Below, piece after piece: positions 42,474-64,000 of a stretch of DNA of 64,000 nucleotides. This stretch comes from Amoebidium appalachense (taxonomy: Eukaryota > Ichthyosporea), in the NCBI GenBank assembly GCA_963693365.1, contig CAVNZM010000015.1:3038001-3102000 (forward strand), read 5' to 3'. The stretch's first letter is position 1, and the number at the start of each line of letters is the position of its first letter. A model generated the notes under the pieces. The model worked only from the letters and a program-made list of their open reading frames with translations. It ran no database searches and had not been told where the DNA came from. The position numbers were made by a program, and so were the translations under genes.

Positions 42474-43075
42474 CGCTGTGTATCCTTTCTCCCTGTTTGT
42501 GTGCGGATGTCGCCATGACCGCCAAAGGGGGCCACGTGCACCAAACGGGTGTACATTCTCTCCTTGGAAAACAAGTTGCGAGATCAGACTTTCCTTTCCA
42601 TTCTTTTGCCTTGATAATAAGGAAAATGGGGAGTATTGTGGTTTAGGAAAGGATAGGTGAGGTTGGTGGGGAGTCGGGAGGAGGAGGGGGAGGGAGGGAG
42701 GAGGGGGAGGAGGGCGGAGGGGGGAGAGAGAGAGGGGGGGGGGGGGAGGGGGGAGAGGGGGGCTCTTACCTAGTGCCTTTGGCATGCGAATGGTTCCGAG
42801 GGGGAGCACGTGATCAAACGGCGCATCCAAAATGACACCGCCCAAATTAGGAAAGTGCGCCGCCGCACGTGACACAGAGTAACAGCCAATGGACCACGAG
42901 AAGATATAAATATCCTCCAATGGAAACCCGAGTTTAGCCTCTGCGTATCTAATTATGGCCACTACGGAATTTGCCTCCTGGTCTGGGTAGGGAAGTCCCT
43001 CGCTGCAACCGAACCCCGGGTGGTTCCAACCAAGCAGGCTGAAACCTACCTGATACTGTGTGTGTGTGTGTATGT

Positions 43076-43109
<34 letters not shown>

Positions 43110-43179
43110 GGATATGTGTGTGTGTGTGTGGGGGGGGGGAGGGGGGGGGAGGGGATGTGTGTGTGTGTGGGTGGGGGGG

Positions 43180-43234
<55 letters not shown>

Positions 43235-43793
43235 GTGTTGTGTGTGTGTGTGTGTGAATTAGAGTGTAGTGCGTGTGTGTGTGTGTGTGTGTTGTGTTGT
43301 GTGTGTGTGTGTGAATTAGAGTGTAAGTGCGTGCATGTGAGTGAGTGTGTGAGTGAGTGTGTGTGTGTATGTATCGTTGTGTCTATCCGTGTGTGCCTGT
43401 ATCTTATCTCTTAATGTATCTGTGTTTTTGTATCTGTGTATGAGTGAGAGCAGTGTTGGAAAAGGAAACAATGAGGCGCTCTGTAAACCCAACAAAAAAA
43501 AATATGCACACCAACAGTTTTGTCGGTTAAAAAGAGACAACCCGATGGATGGGATGGTCCAAAGCAAAAGGGGGTTCCTGTGGGGGGGGGGGGGGGGGGG
43601 GGGGGGGAGGGGGGGAAGGGAGGAGGGAATACAGCTTAACTGTTACTGTATGTAGTTGTCTAGGGGGCAAAAGAGGAGACGGAGAAGGGGCGGGGACGGG
43701 GGGTTAACAAGGCAGGGTCCAGAGGTTCACAACACAAGCCCCCCCCCCCCCCCCCCCTCTCGAATTGGTGGTGTATGTGTATGTGTGTGTATT

Positions 43794-43831
<38 letters not shown>

Positions 43832-45464
43832 GGGGGTGGCTGGTTGGGGGAGGAGGACGGGAGGGTGTGGGCGGGGAGGGGGGGGGGGGGGGGGGGGGGG
43901 GTATTCTACACTTCAACATACGGAAACTTACAGCGGTAACACCCATTGAGTGTTCATAGAAGGACGCATTCCCCTCACACGACACTATGAGCTTGTGTGC
44001 ACGGCTAGGGTCCGGACCCCTGCCTCTCTGATCGTAGAAGAGGGCATCCACAGAGTACCCCTCACAGGTTTGCACCTTGCAACGACGTGCACCAAGCTGT
44101 GTGTGTGTGTAGGGGGGGGGGGGAGGGGGGGGGGGAGGGAAGGGGGGGGGGAGGAAGGGGGGGGGGGGGGAGAAAAGAGAAGGGAAGGGAAGAGAAGGGA
44201 GGGAGAGGGGAGGGCAAGGGGAAGAGAGGAAGGCGGGATGTTTGTGTGTGTGTGTTTGGGGGGGGGGGGGGGGGGGGGGGGAGAGGGGGGGATATTTGAA
44301 AGTGTTACGGAGCACGAAATACACAGTTATAATGGACTATCCAATGCAGAGTGCATAGTACTGAGTGTGCATCATGGGTGGAGGGCCGAGGGGAGGGGGA
44401 GGGGAGAGGGGGGGGGGGGGGGGGGGGGAAGGGGAGGGGGGGGGGGGGGGGGGGGGATGGAGGGGGGGACAGGTAGGTAGGTAGGTAGATAGTGTATTGT
44501 TCCCTCCCCCCTCCCCCCCTCCCTCCCCCCAACCCCACTACCCTCCGCCCCCTGCCTTACGCACCCCCTGCCCTTCCCCTCGATGGGTACTTCCCAAATC
44601 ATAAGAGTCTTTCTTATTTGGGGAAAAAAAAAACAAACAAACAAAAAAAAAAAGCAGAGCAGGTGTTTCAAGGAGGCCTTGGATGCGATAAGAATGGTGC
44701 GGGGCAAGCCTCGGTTCACTAGCTGTGGTAAGTCCTGTCAAAGAAAAAATCAGCCTACACCTACTAGAAACGGATAGAAGAAGGGAGCGCGGTATGTAGC
44801 CAATGACTAACAAAAAAAAAAAAAAAAAAGGATACAGGCTTGGTGCAGTCAATCTACGTACCCACTGCCAAAAAAAAAAATGCATGAGATGAAAAATCCT
44901 CGTAAGTGTATCGCCGACCTGCCAAATCTGGTAAGAACGCGAAAAAGATATTCAAAATCGATACACGTAAGTATATCGATCGTATGAAAGGGCCAAAAGA
45001 TATACTTCGGAAGTATAGTATGTCTTTTGGCCAGATCGGAGATTGGAGGTGAACAAATCAAATGCGCACCAGGGTCGGGTCGGCTGTTCGCGATATACTT
45101 TTTATATACTAAACAAAAAGTGGTACGGTAAAATTGACCACATCAAAAAGTATAGCATAGGAATATCCAGATATACTTGGACTATACTTTTCAAATTGTG
45201 TTATATTAAAATATGTCTTTTGTCACCATCAGAAATCAAAGTATTTGACCTTGGGCATGTGCTATGTTTTGGGGATAGATGGGTGGAGAGTGAGAGGGGG
45301 AGAGGGAGAGGGAAGGGGAAGGGGAAGGGGGGGGGGGGGGGGGGGGGGGGAGGGAGACGAGCAAAAGGAGGGAGGGAAGGGGGGAGAGAGAAAGAGGAGA
45401 GAGGGAGCGAGAGTGAGGGGGGGAGGGGGAGGAGGAGAGAGAGAGAAAGAGAGAGAGAGTGTGT

Positions 45465-45525
<61 letters not shown>

Positions 45526-46004
45526 TGAGTGTGTGTGAGGAAGAAAAGAGGGGCAGAGGGAAGGGGAGAGGAGGGAGGGATGTCGGAAGGGACAGAAGGA
45601 GGGGGGTCGATGGAGGAGGAGAGAGAGAGTGAAAGAGAGAGATATTGTGCGTGTGAGAACAAGAGAGAGGGGAGAGAATTCTTGTGTGAGCTGGGGCGTA
45701 GGGGTGGGAAATGGGGAAGAAGGGGGGTATATATAGACATTACCTTTTCAACCAGCCGTGCCCTGCTCTCCACCAAATTAGGCACAAAAGTTTGCAACAC
45801 TGCCGTCGACCCAGGGTACATCATCGGCCGGCCCAAAATTGCAGCTAGAATCCCCCCTAGCCGGTCCATGGCCATGCGTTTGAGCCCCTCCCCCTTGGGG
45901 GTGTAGGGGGATGCATATGTCACGGCAGGCTCGGTGCAGACAAAATCGACCGGACGCCAGGCAAAGTCGTAGTCGAAATTGTCAAGGGGGGTGGGGGTTA
46001 AGCC
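39701..46004 (-). CDS. ABHD16A: ABHD16-type alpha/beta-hydrolase (phospholipase)
   Basis: Six exons: 46004-45744, 44096-43932, 43049-42770, 41816-41695, 41137-41000 and 39913-39701 (stop TGA). All phases agree, giving 392 residues without the N terminus. Matches to animal ABHD16A/BAT5 follow in order: [22 protein letters not shown] then QARLVE-like [55 protein letters not shown] (nucleophile Ser); the acid in [29 protein letters not shown]; and the His in [13 protein letters not shown]16A is an integral-membrane, ER-type lipase making lyso-phosphatidylserine in animals; the substrate here is inferred. All three predicted catalytic residues are present. The membrane-spanning N-terminal exon(s) should lie upstream of 46004; a candidate is at 47116. 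Paralogue (16A or 16B) is not resolved. Introns are full of G-runs and CA/TG repeats. Confidence 0.9.
40183..40305 (+). repeat. Interspersed element family B
   Basis: AGAATGTGTTATAGAAGC, GTTCACATTTATAACCGGCA, right end CATCATAAGCTAAGCCTATC then CTCAGGGGGG; a G-run adjoins the left end. Confidence 0.7.
41299..41370. repeat. (CA)n microsatellite
   Basis: Pure CA run in an ABHD16 intron. Confidence 0.9.
41838..42077. repeat. (TG)n block with G-run
   Basis: TG repeats on both sides of a 21-base G-run, ending near the acceptor of ABHD16 exon 41816-41695. Confidence 0.9.
44291..44378 (+). repeat. Interspersed element family B
   Basis: GAAAGTGTTACGGAGCACGA, AATACACAGTTATAATGGAC, right end CATCATGGGTGGAGGG. 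In an ABHD16 intron, G-runs on both sides. Confidence 0.6.
44991..45032. other. 42-base imperfect palindrome in ABHD16 intron
   Basis: GGCCAAAAGATATACTTC on the left pairs with GAAGTATA..TCTTTTGGCC on the right around a CG centre. Further TATACTT/AAGTATA motifs lie within 44970-45210. Could be a hairpin or a decayed element. Confidence 0.6.
45464..45525. repeat. (TG)n run after a (GA)n block
   Basis: GA-rich sequence 45290-45460, then TG repeat, in the ABHD16 intron. Confidence 0.9.
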
Positions 46005-46018
46005 CTGTACGCATATGT

Positions 46019-46020
46019 AC

Positions 46021-46103
<83 letters not shown>

Positions 46104-46344
46104 CGTGTGCGTGTGCGTGTGTGAGGCTGTCTATGTGCGGACGTGTGAGTATTCGCATGGTGTCTGTTCGTTCGAGTTTATGTGGTAAAGTGAGTGAGTG
46201 GTGAGTGGGTGGGTGGGTGGGTGGGTGGGTAGGTGGGTGAATGAGTGAGTGAGTGAATTGAGTGAGTGAATAAGTAGGTGAGTAAGTCAGAGAAGGAGAG
46301 TGAGTGGAGTGAGTGTCTGTGTGTCCATGGGTATGCATACACGT
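46019..46344. repeat. (TG)n then GGGT/GAGT repeats
   Basis: TG repeat to about 46090, then degenerate GTGA/GGGT tetranucleotides, adjoining the acceptor of ABHD16 exon 46004-45744. Confidence 0.85.
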
Positions 46345-46557
46345 GCGTGTGTGGGGGGGTATGTGCTGTGGGGTTGAAAGTTTATGGTAAAATGTTCACA
46401 TGACAACTCAGGCTACTGACACAACCCAAACCTGGTGGCCAAACACGCTTGGAATATGTCCCTTCATGTTTTTTAAAAAAGCGCCCCCCATAAAAAACAC
46501 GTGTAACAGGCGCGGCAGTGGGGGGGGGGGGGAGGGGGGGGGGGGGGGGGGGGGGGG

Positions 46558-46735
46558 GCAATAGAATGTGTAAAAGACTACACAATTCCCAATGACCACC
46601 AACAACACAACACAGACTGCATGGACTACATAAGAAGAGTTCATCAAGGAGATATTGTGCATGATATAGTGGCAAGAATTCTATACAGAGCGCCCAAATG
46701 CACACATCAGGAGTATGCATCATAACGGGGGAGGG
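46558..46735 (+). repeat. Interspersed element family B
   Basis: AATAGAATGTGTAAAAGAC at left, GGAGTATGCATCATAACGGG at right, G-runs on both sides. A hydrophobic open frame across it on the minus strand is therefore not taken as coding. Confidence 0.5.
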
Positions 46736-46747
46736 GGTGGTGGTGAG

Positions 46748-46797
<50 letters not shown>

Positions 46798-46899
46798 CGA
46801 GACACGTACGTCCTTTGCCTTTCCAGTGTCTCCGTCCGTCTTCTTTGTCAGTGCCGTGCTGCCATTGGCTACTGCAAGTGCAAACACATCGTAGCCACT

Positions 46900-47116
46900 G
46901 TTGGATAGCCGCCCTACCCCTGCAGACGTGTGCTTGGTTGAAGGTATATCTCGCTTGATTACTTAAAGCAAGGTCCGTATCTACCATTTTAGCGTCTGGG
47001 CGGCGAGCCACTTTGGTGACGTCATTCTGGGCCTCTTTTTCACGCAGCCGTTTAGATGTCCAGAAAATGGCGGGAAAATAGCTGGGGTAAGGGCAGGCTT
47101 TGTCCGATGTCGACAT
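46900..47116 (-). CDS. Candidate first exon (ABHD16 or separate gene)
   Basis: An ATG at 47116 opens MSTSDKACPYPSYFPAIFW, then KRLREKEAQNDVTKVARRPD and MVDTDLALSNQARYTFNQ. The sequence is ordinary and lies about 40 bases downstream (on the minus strand) of an ATTGGCC motif. Possible donors are GTAGGG near 46917 or GTACGT near 46807. Neither is in phase with the exon at 46004, so another exon would be needed. Similarity to the ABHD16 N terminus is not evident. Confidence 0.3.
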
Positions 47117-47700
47117 AGGCCAGCCTCGGTATTTGACACAAACTGATAACGTCTACGGATTGGCCAGAGCCACCTGAGAAATGTGGATCTCGGCTGCTTG
47201 CTGCCCAGATGCTAAAATGGTAAATACGCAGGTTGGTTTAATATGTATCTTCCACGAAAAGACAACGAAATTAAAGTTCAATCGGCATCAATGGACCACA
47301 TTGAAAATCCAATGATTGGCAATCAATATAGTTTTAAAGTTTGAGTTGGGACCAAATCGATTTGATCATTGGCCAATTGAAAGATTCTAGTTCAATCGTC
47401 ATCTGAAATTTTTTCCTTTAATCGGAGCTTGTCAAAAACCACATAAACCCTAATAAAACTTTTTTCTGTTAGCGCGTCGCTAACAAACAGATGGTACCGC
47501 TCGATAGATCAAAAAAATTAGCTTTCATTTAAATATAGGTTTGAGAGGGTTCCGATCGGTGCAAAGGGTCGAAAATTACGACAACAAAGATTGTCTTGTC
47601 GTAGAGAATACATTAGTTTGGATTGGACAAACTTGAAACCCCTCGATGAAAGGACTAGGTCGCAGCTCTCATGTTGATATTTTCTGGTACGCACACAAAC
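47117..47700. other. Ordinary DNA rich in CCAAT/ATTGG motifs; no gene seen
   Basis: Between about 47285 and 47400 there are repeated CAATCG, CCAATGATTGGCAATCAAT and TTGGCCAATTG motifs on both strands, upstream of the candidate exon at 47116. This could be a promoter. Confidence 0.35.
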
Positions 47701-47905
47701 ACACATGCATAGGGGAAGGGGGGGGGGGGGGGGGGGGGGGGGGAGGCGGCAAGGGGTCTCAAAAGCCTCCCTTGCTTGACGATCTGTGATCTGTCAGTAT
47801 TGTTTGAATGACTGCCGCCACCCCCCCCCCCCTCCCCACTCCTCTCCCCCCCCCCCCCCTCCCCCCCCCCCCCCCCCCCCCGGACGCCCTCTCCCCTCTC
47901 CTTAC

Positions 47906-48019
47906 AGGCGTTTTCCCTCAAATACTTTTGTGCTCTCAGAAACGACGACAATCATGTGTCCGTGTGTACATGCGCATGTGTGTGTTTGTGTGCATCTGTG
48001 TGTGTGTGTGTGTGTGTGA

Positions 48020-48099
<80 letters not shown>

Positions 48100-48252
48100 G
48101 AAGCGGGGGGAGGGAGTAAGGGGCGGAGAGGGGGGGGGGGGGGGGGAGGAGCAACCTCTGAGTGCGTAGGCCACACCAACAGCACCAAAAACCGATGCTG
48201 CATAGTAACCCAAACGGAGAACTGTGCGTGTGGTTGGTTTTTTTATTGACAT
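47906..48252 (-). CDS. Candidate tiny single-pass membrane protein
   Basis: Exon 48252-48156 begins MSIKKPTTRTVLRLGYYAAS and continues VFGAVGVAYALR. Its donor GTTGCT is weak. Exon 47932-47906 (acceptor TCTGAGAG, donor GTAAGG) adds AQKYLRENA in phase. A following acceptor at about 47693 would complete a stop codon split as T|AA, giving about 41 residues. A short basic N terminus plus one hydrophobic helix is typical of small mitochondrial inner-membrane subunits, but this is inference. The split stop and the weak donor make the model tentative. Confidence 0.35.
48000..48095. repeat. (TG)n microsatellite, about 95 bases
   Basis: Nearly pure TG run in the intron of the tiny membrane-protein candidate. 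Confidence 0.9.
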
Positions 48253-48279
48253 GTGTATGTGTGTGTGTGTTTGTTTGGG

Positions 48280-48298
48280 CAGGCGGCGGCGGGGGGGG

Positions 48299-48330
<32 letters not shown>

Positions 48331-48660
48331 AGGACGCAGGAGTGGGGGGGGGGGGGGGGGGAAGGAGAGGAAGACGGGGTGGGAGGAAGAAAAAGAGGGA
48401 TAGGAAAAGAGGGTGGGAGCGCGGGATGGAGGGGTGGAGGGACGGGGAAGGGAGGGCAGAGGGGAAAAGGGCAGGTAAAGAGAGGTAGCGATGGAGGGGG
48501 GAGGAAACGGCAGAGGGGGGGGGGGGGGGGGGGGGGAGAGAGAAAGAGAGAGGGGGGGGGGGGGGGGGGGGGGGGGGGAGGAAGAGGAAGAAGGGGAGAG
48601 AGGGCGGCGGCCAGAGAGAACAGGGGGGAGGGGGGAGGGGGGAAGGAGGAGGGAGAGAGA
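48280..48660 (+). repeat. G-run and GA-rich purine block
   Basis: Almost pure purine on the plus strand for about 380 bases, including G-runs up to 30. Confidence 0.85.
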
Positions 48661-48926
48661 GGGAGATGGTTAAAAAGACAGTAAAACAGGTGTCATCATA
48701 GAATCAGAAGTGCTATCCCCCCCTTCTCCCCCCGGGCCCTTCCCTCCTTCCCCTACACAAGCACACACAAGCACACACACACACCACAAACACACACACA
48801 AACTATAAAAACCCGGTACCACTATACACCAAGCCCGTATAGATCCCAAAGACCGTCCCCCCCCCCCCCCCCCCCCCCCCTCCACACATCCCCCTCCTCA
48901 GCATTTAAAACGACCAAAAAACTTAC

Positions 48927-51080
<2,154 letters not shown>

Positions 51081-51275
51081 GCTGTAGCCTTATTGGACCC
51101 CCATGCGTTAGCGAAAGAATGAAATGGATTTCAAAGTGCGAGTTCTAATGTTAGAATGTTAGTTGGAGCTGCCAAATATGATTCCGGCACCCAATGATCG
51201 CCTACAGCGTTATAGCAGCAAAACAGCCTGAGGACATTTGTTTTCCCTGGCACTTGGTGACAAAATAGCAGAAAT

Positions 51276-51430
51276 GCTCGAGAATAGGGGCATCTACACA
51301 TTCACTGGCAGGAAATGATTCCATGCGCGCACGCTGAGGTGGGCCATTCGTCATTGCTAATGTAGGTTATGCCAAATAAATAATTGCCAGTGAATGTGTA
51401 GAGACCTCCAGAAGATTTTCGAGATCCGAC
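51276..51430. repeat. Inverted repeat, about 45-base imperfect arms
   Basis: CTACACATTCACTGGCA at 51293 pairs with TGCCAGTGAATGTGTAG at 51386, with weaker pairing outward to CTCGAGA/TTTTCGAG. The spacer is about 76 bases. It lies in the divergent intergenic region between 51080 and 53434. Confidence 0.7.
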
Positions 51431-52249
51431 GATCTAGAATGTACCTTACGGATCGCCGACCCTCAGCTGCTCAGGTTTTGAAATTTGCGGTGACTTGGTG
51501 GCGCCGGCTGTGAAGCATTTTCATCGACACATGTGCACGGCGTATTGCTTATACAGTTGGTTATAAAGCTCATTCATAATAGCCCCTGCCATTTTCTTAG
51601 AAATTATTCCAGCAGGCTCGCCTATTTCATGCGCTGCCGGAAAGCGCCTGAACTCAGTGAGAGATATTGAAGGGGGTTTCTTTTAGGCCATTCAAGCACA
51701 TCGGGTCGAGCCGTTTGCTCAGCATATAAATCATGATAGAAACTGCAGTTTTTTCCCCAAACGCTTTATTATTATTTTACCCTTCTATTTTTCTTTTTTT
51801 TCTCTTTTCTTTTTCTTTTTTTTTGTATTATGACGCATCTGTCCCTTGCTGCCGGCAAAAAGATGGTGCGCAGCTGATGCGCAGCACGCCAATCATATAC
51901 ATAGCTAGAATTGCCTCTGACCCGACCCGGCCCGAAAAGCTAAAAGAACCCCCCCTTTTGTGAGCTGGCCTGGCCGGCTCACGCACCAGCGTACGCGTAT
52001 GGATGGCATTTGCAAAGTTGTCGTAAACCCAATTGCTTCCAACTGCAAGCTGCTTCACTTGCACGCAACACACACACAAAAAAAAAATTGTCAGTAGAAT
52101 TCCCACTGAGGGAACAAGAAATGGGCTATACAGACTTGTAGTAACCTTTATTTGCAGTCGGGTCGCGCGCGCTCACGTGCACGAGCCACTCTAGGAGAAT
52201 TGTCCCCAAAACTCTCTAGGGAGGGGCGTACGTGACTACTCAGTTCTTC
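51431..52249. other. Ordinary intergenic DNA; no gene seen
   Basis: No exon with splice support; a pyrimidine-rich stretch lies at 51775-51825. Confidence 0.5.
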
Positions 52250-52584
52250 TATTTTTTTTCTTTTGACTGGATTTATTCGACGGAAAGATATGCAAGTATG
52301 CACGGCATACTGAGAAGACAAAAAGAACTTCACGAGTTATCCAGTAACAAGTGCATACTGAGATACCTGAACACTGTGTGAAAATCATATAAATACTCAA
52401 TGTGACGACCAACAGAATTCAACAAAAAGTCTAAAGTGTTCACATTGCCAGCCAGTGTACACATGTAGCAGACACCCGTAGGGAAAGAGGTAAAACACGA
52501 CATAAAAACTCACACCTATCAACATGCTTTCGATTAAAAAGTTCAGCACAAAAGTGGCACCAGCGGCGATGGAAACAAGAATTG
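52250..52584 (-). mobile_element. 5'-truncated copy of the non-LTR retrotransposon
   Basis: About 95% identical to 11597-11923 in the same orientation, with the same A-rich tail (AAAAGAAAAAAAA at about 52250). It stops abruptly within the Cys/His-knuckle coding region, as expected for 5'-truncated target-primed insertion. An 8-base insertion (TGTGTACA) near 52460 shifts the frame to a premature stop, so this copy is dead. Confidence 0.8.
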
Positions 52585-53433
52585 GATGACACCAGATGGA
52601 GAGCTGAGCACACCAGCACTATATCACAACCGCGTGCCGAAGGCAATCGTAGAACTCAACCGGCAAGAATGCAACTGCTCGCAAGTCCCTCCCCAGCGTG
52701 GGACTTCCCCCTTGCCACAAATAGAAAGAAGTGAAAGCTCTTTTATATCCGTCATAGTGGAAATCGGGAAAAAAATTTGATGTGAAAGGAAAGTGATCGA
52801 CGTGAAAGTGAAGTCCACAAATTATTTATTTACAAAAGGGGGGAGAATGTAAACAGATGGAGTATTGGGGGATGCTCTGGAAAACGAAAAGGCCAGTGCT
52901 CTACTTTTAGGAATAGTCCCCGAGGGTCACCGGCGCAGCTGGCACCTATGCAGAGCTATCCCAAAACTTGTTCCTAAAAATGGGAGATGTTTTGATATAC
53001 AATAAAATAGGCCCCAAATATCACCAAAGGGTTTTCAATATATGCCCATATAAGAACTGATACCATTTGAGGTAGTTCTTATTTTTTCAGGGGCAGAAAG
53101 TCAAATTAAATTAAATATTTCATTCACTCAGTTACGGCGGCTGGGTTCTGGAGGCCACATGTACGGTCAGGGCATCGCAGATATACGAAAAAGGGAAAAG
53201 CAGCCATTGGATAAGTTTTCCGAATATTTACTTTACAGGATATGATTTTCAGAGCCCGTTGACTCCCGGCCCCTTTTCAACTCAGCATCAATTGCCACAG
53301 GGAAAGAGTATCGTTAAACTCTCAGTTCTGTCAGCCGGGACGCCTCAGGCACAAGTTAGCTGGCTACACTGTGTACACAAAAGACTTTACCGTGCGGGTA
53401 TAGTTGCGGCGGTGGCGCCCGTTCCTTTATGCC
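52585..53433. other. Upstream of the bHLH-PAS-like gene; no gene seen
   Basis: Ordinary sequence between the retroelement and the start codon at 53434. It should contain the promoter, but no clear motif stands out. Confidence 0.5.
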
Positions 53434-63715
<10,282 letters not shown>

Positions 63716-64000
63716 GTATATTCCCCCTCCCCCTCCCCCCTCCCCCCCCCCCCCCCCCCCCCCCCCTTAACCCTCCCCCCACCCACCCACCCACACCACC
63801 ACCACCACCACCACCCCCACGACCACTTCCCCCACCCCCCCCCCCCCCCCCCCCCCCCCCCCCTTCCTCCCCTCCCACCACCACCACCACCAACACACAC
63901 ACTACCACCACCACCAGCCCCAATAATGCTGCCATCACCCACGCAAACAACCCTCCTTTCCCCCCTCCTTTTCCCTCTCCAAAAGAAAAAGGGGAGGCAA
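63716..64000. other. Start of next intron; C-rich repeats
   Basis: After the GTATAT donor come C-runs (63736-63766, 63832-63863) and (CAC)n blocks to the window end. No further exon is visible. Confidence 0.7.

Noticed and set aside
46400-46662. Hydrophobic minus-strand frame resembling a transmembrane helix
   Set aside because: It overlaps an interspersed family B element and G-runs, and has no phase-compatible splice sites to ABHD16.

Overview
The window is nuclear DNA from a eukaryote, most likely a unicellular one. Its genes are split by GT-AG introns, several encode conserved eukaryotic proteins, and there are no operons or bacterial signals. Introns and intergenic DNA are packed with (CA)n/(TG)n, (GA)n and very long poly-G/poly-C tracts, so exons are short islands in repeats. 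I cannot fix the lineage. A bHLH-PAS-like gene plus an ABHD16-type lipase would suit a stramenopile alga or a holozoan protist, but nothing here decides between them. All gene models were built by hand from splice-site and reading-frame agreement.

Layout, left to right. (1) 0.8-2.7 kb, plus: the last four exons of a Drs1/DDX27-type DEAD-box helicase, preceded by a minisatellite. (2) 4.2-5.6 kb: CA-rich DNA, then a complex tandem array. (3) 6.3-9.3 kb: two unidentified minus-strand terminal exons and a duplicated block of about 0.9 kb. (4) 11.6-13.5 kb: the 3' part of a non-LTR retrotransposon (minus) and a possible relative. (5) 14.5-19.0 kb, plus: a signal-anchored, cysteine-rich, beta-helix-like surface protein whose last third is broken by stops and frameshifts. 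(6) 20.8-23.3 kb, minus: a two-exon OPT-family transporter. (7) 26.8-34.5 kb, minus: a complete nine-exon MAK16 ribosome-biogenesis gene. (8) 36.3-39.5 kb, minus: exons of an unrecognised multi-pass membrane protein. (9) 39.7-46.0 kb, minus: an ABHD16-type alpha/beta-hydrolase, with a possible first exon near 47.1 kb. (10) 47.9-51.1 kb, minus: a tiny membrane protein and scattered exons of another membrane protein. (11) 52.3 kb: a 5'-truncated second copy of the retrotransposon. (12) 53.4 kb to the window end, plus: at least eleven exons of a bHLH-PAS-like regulator containing two PAS folds. A fold-back element with TTAA ends lies inside one of its introns.

Two genes (the DDX27-like helicase and MAK16) act in large ribosomal subunit assembly; they are not adjacent and no shared regulation is visible. 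The most interesting signals are the bHLH-PAS gene, splice sites formed by CA repeats or by one dispersed minisatellite, and families of short interspersed elements bounded by G-runs. The homopolymer tracts and some frame breaks could partly be sequencing or assembly artefacts.
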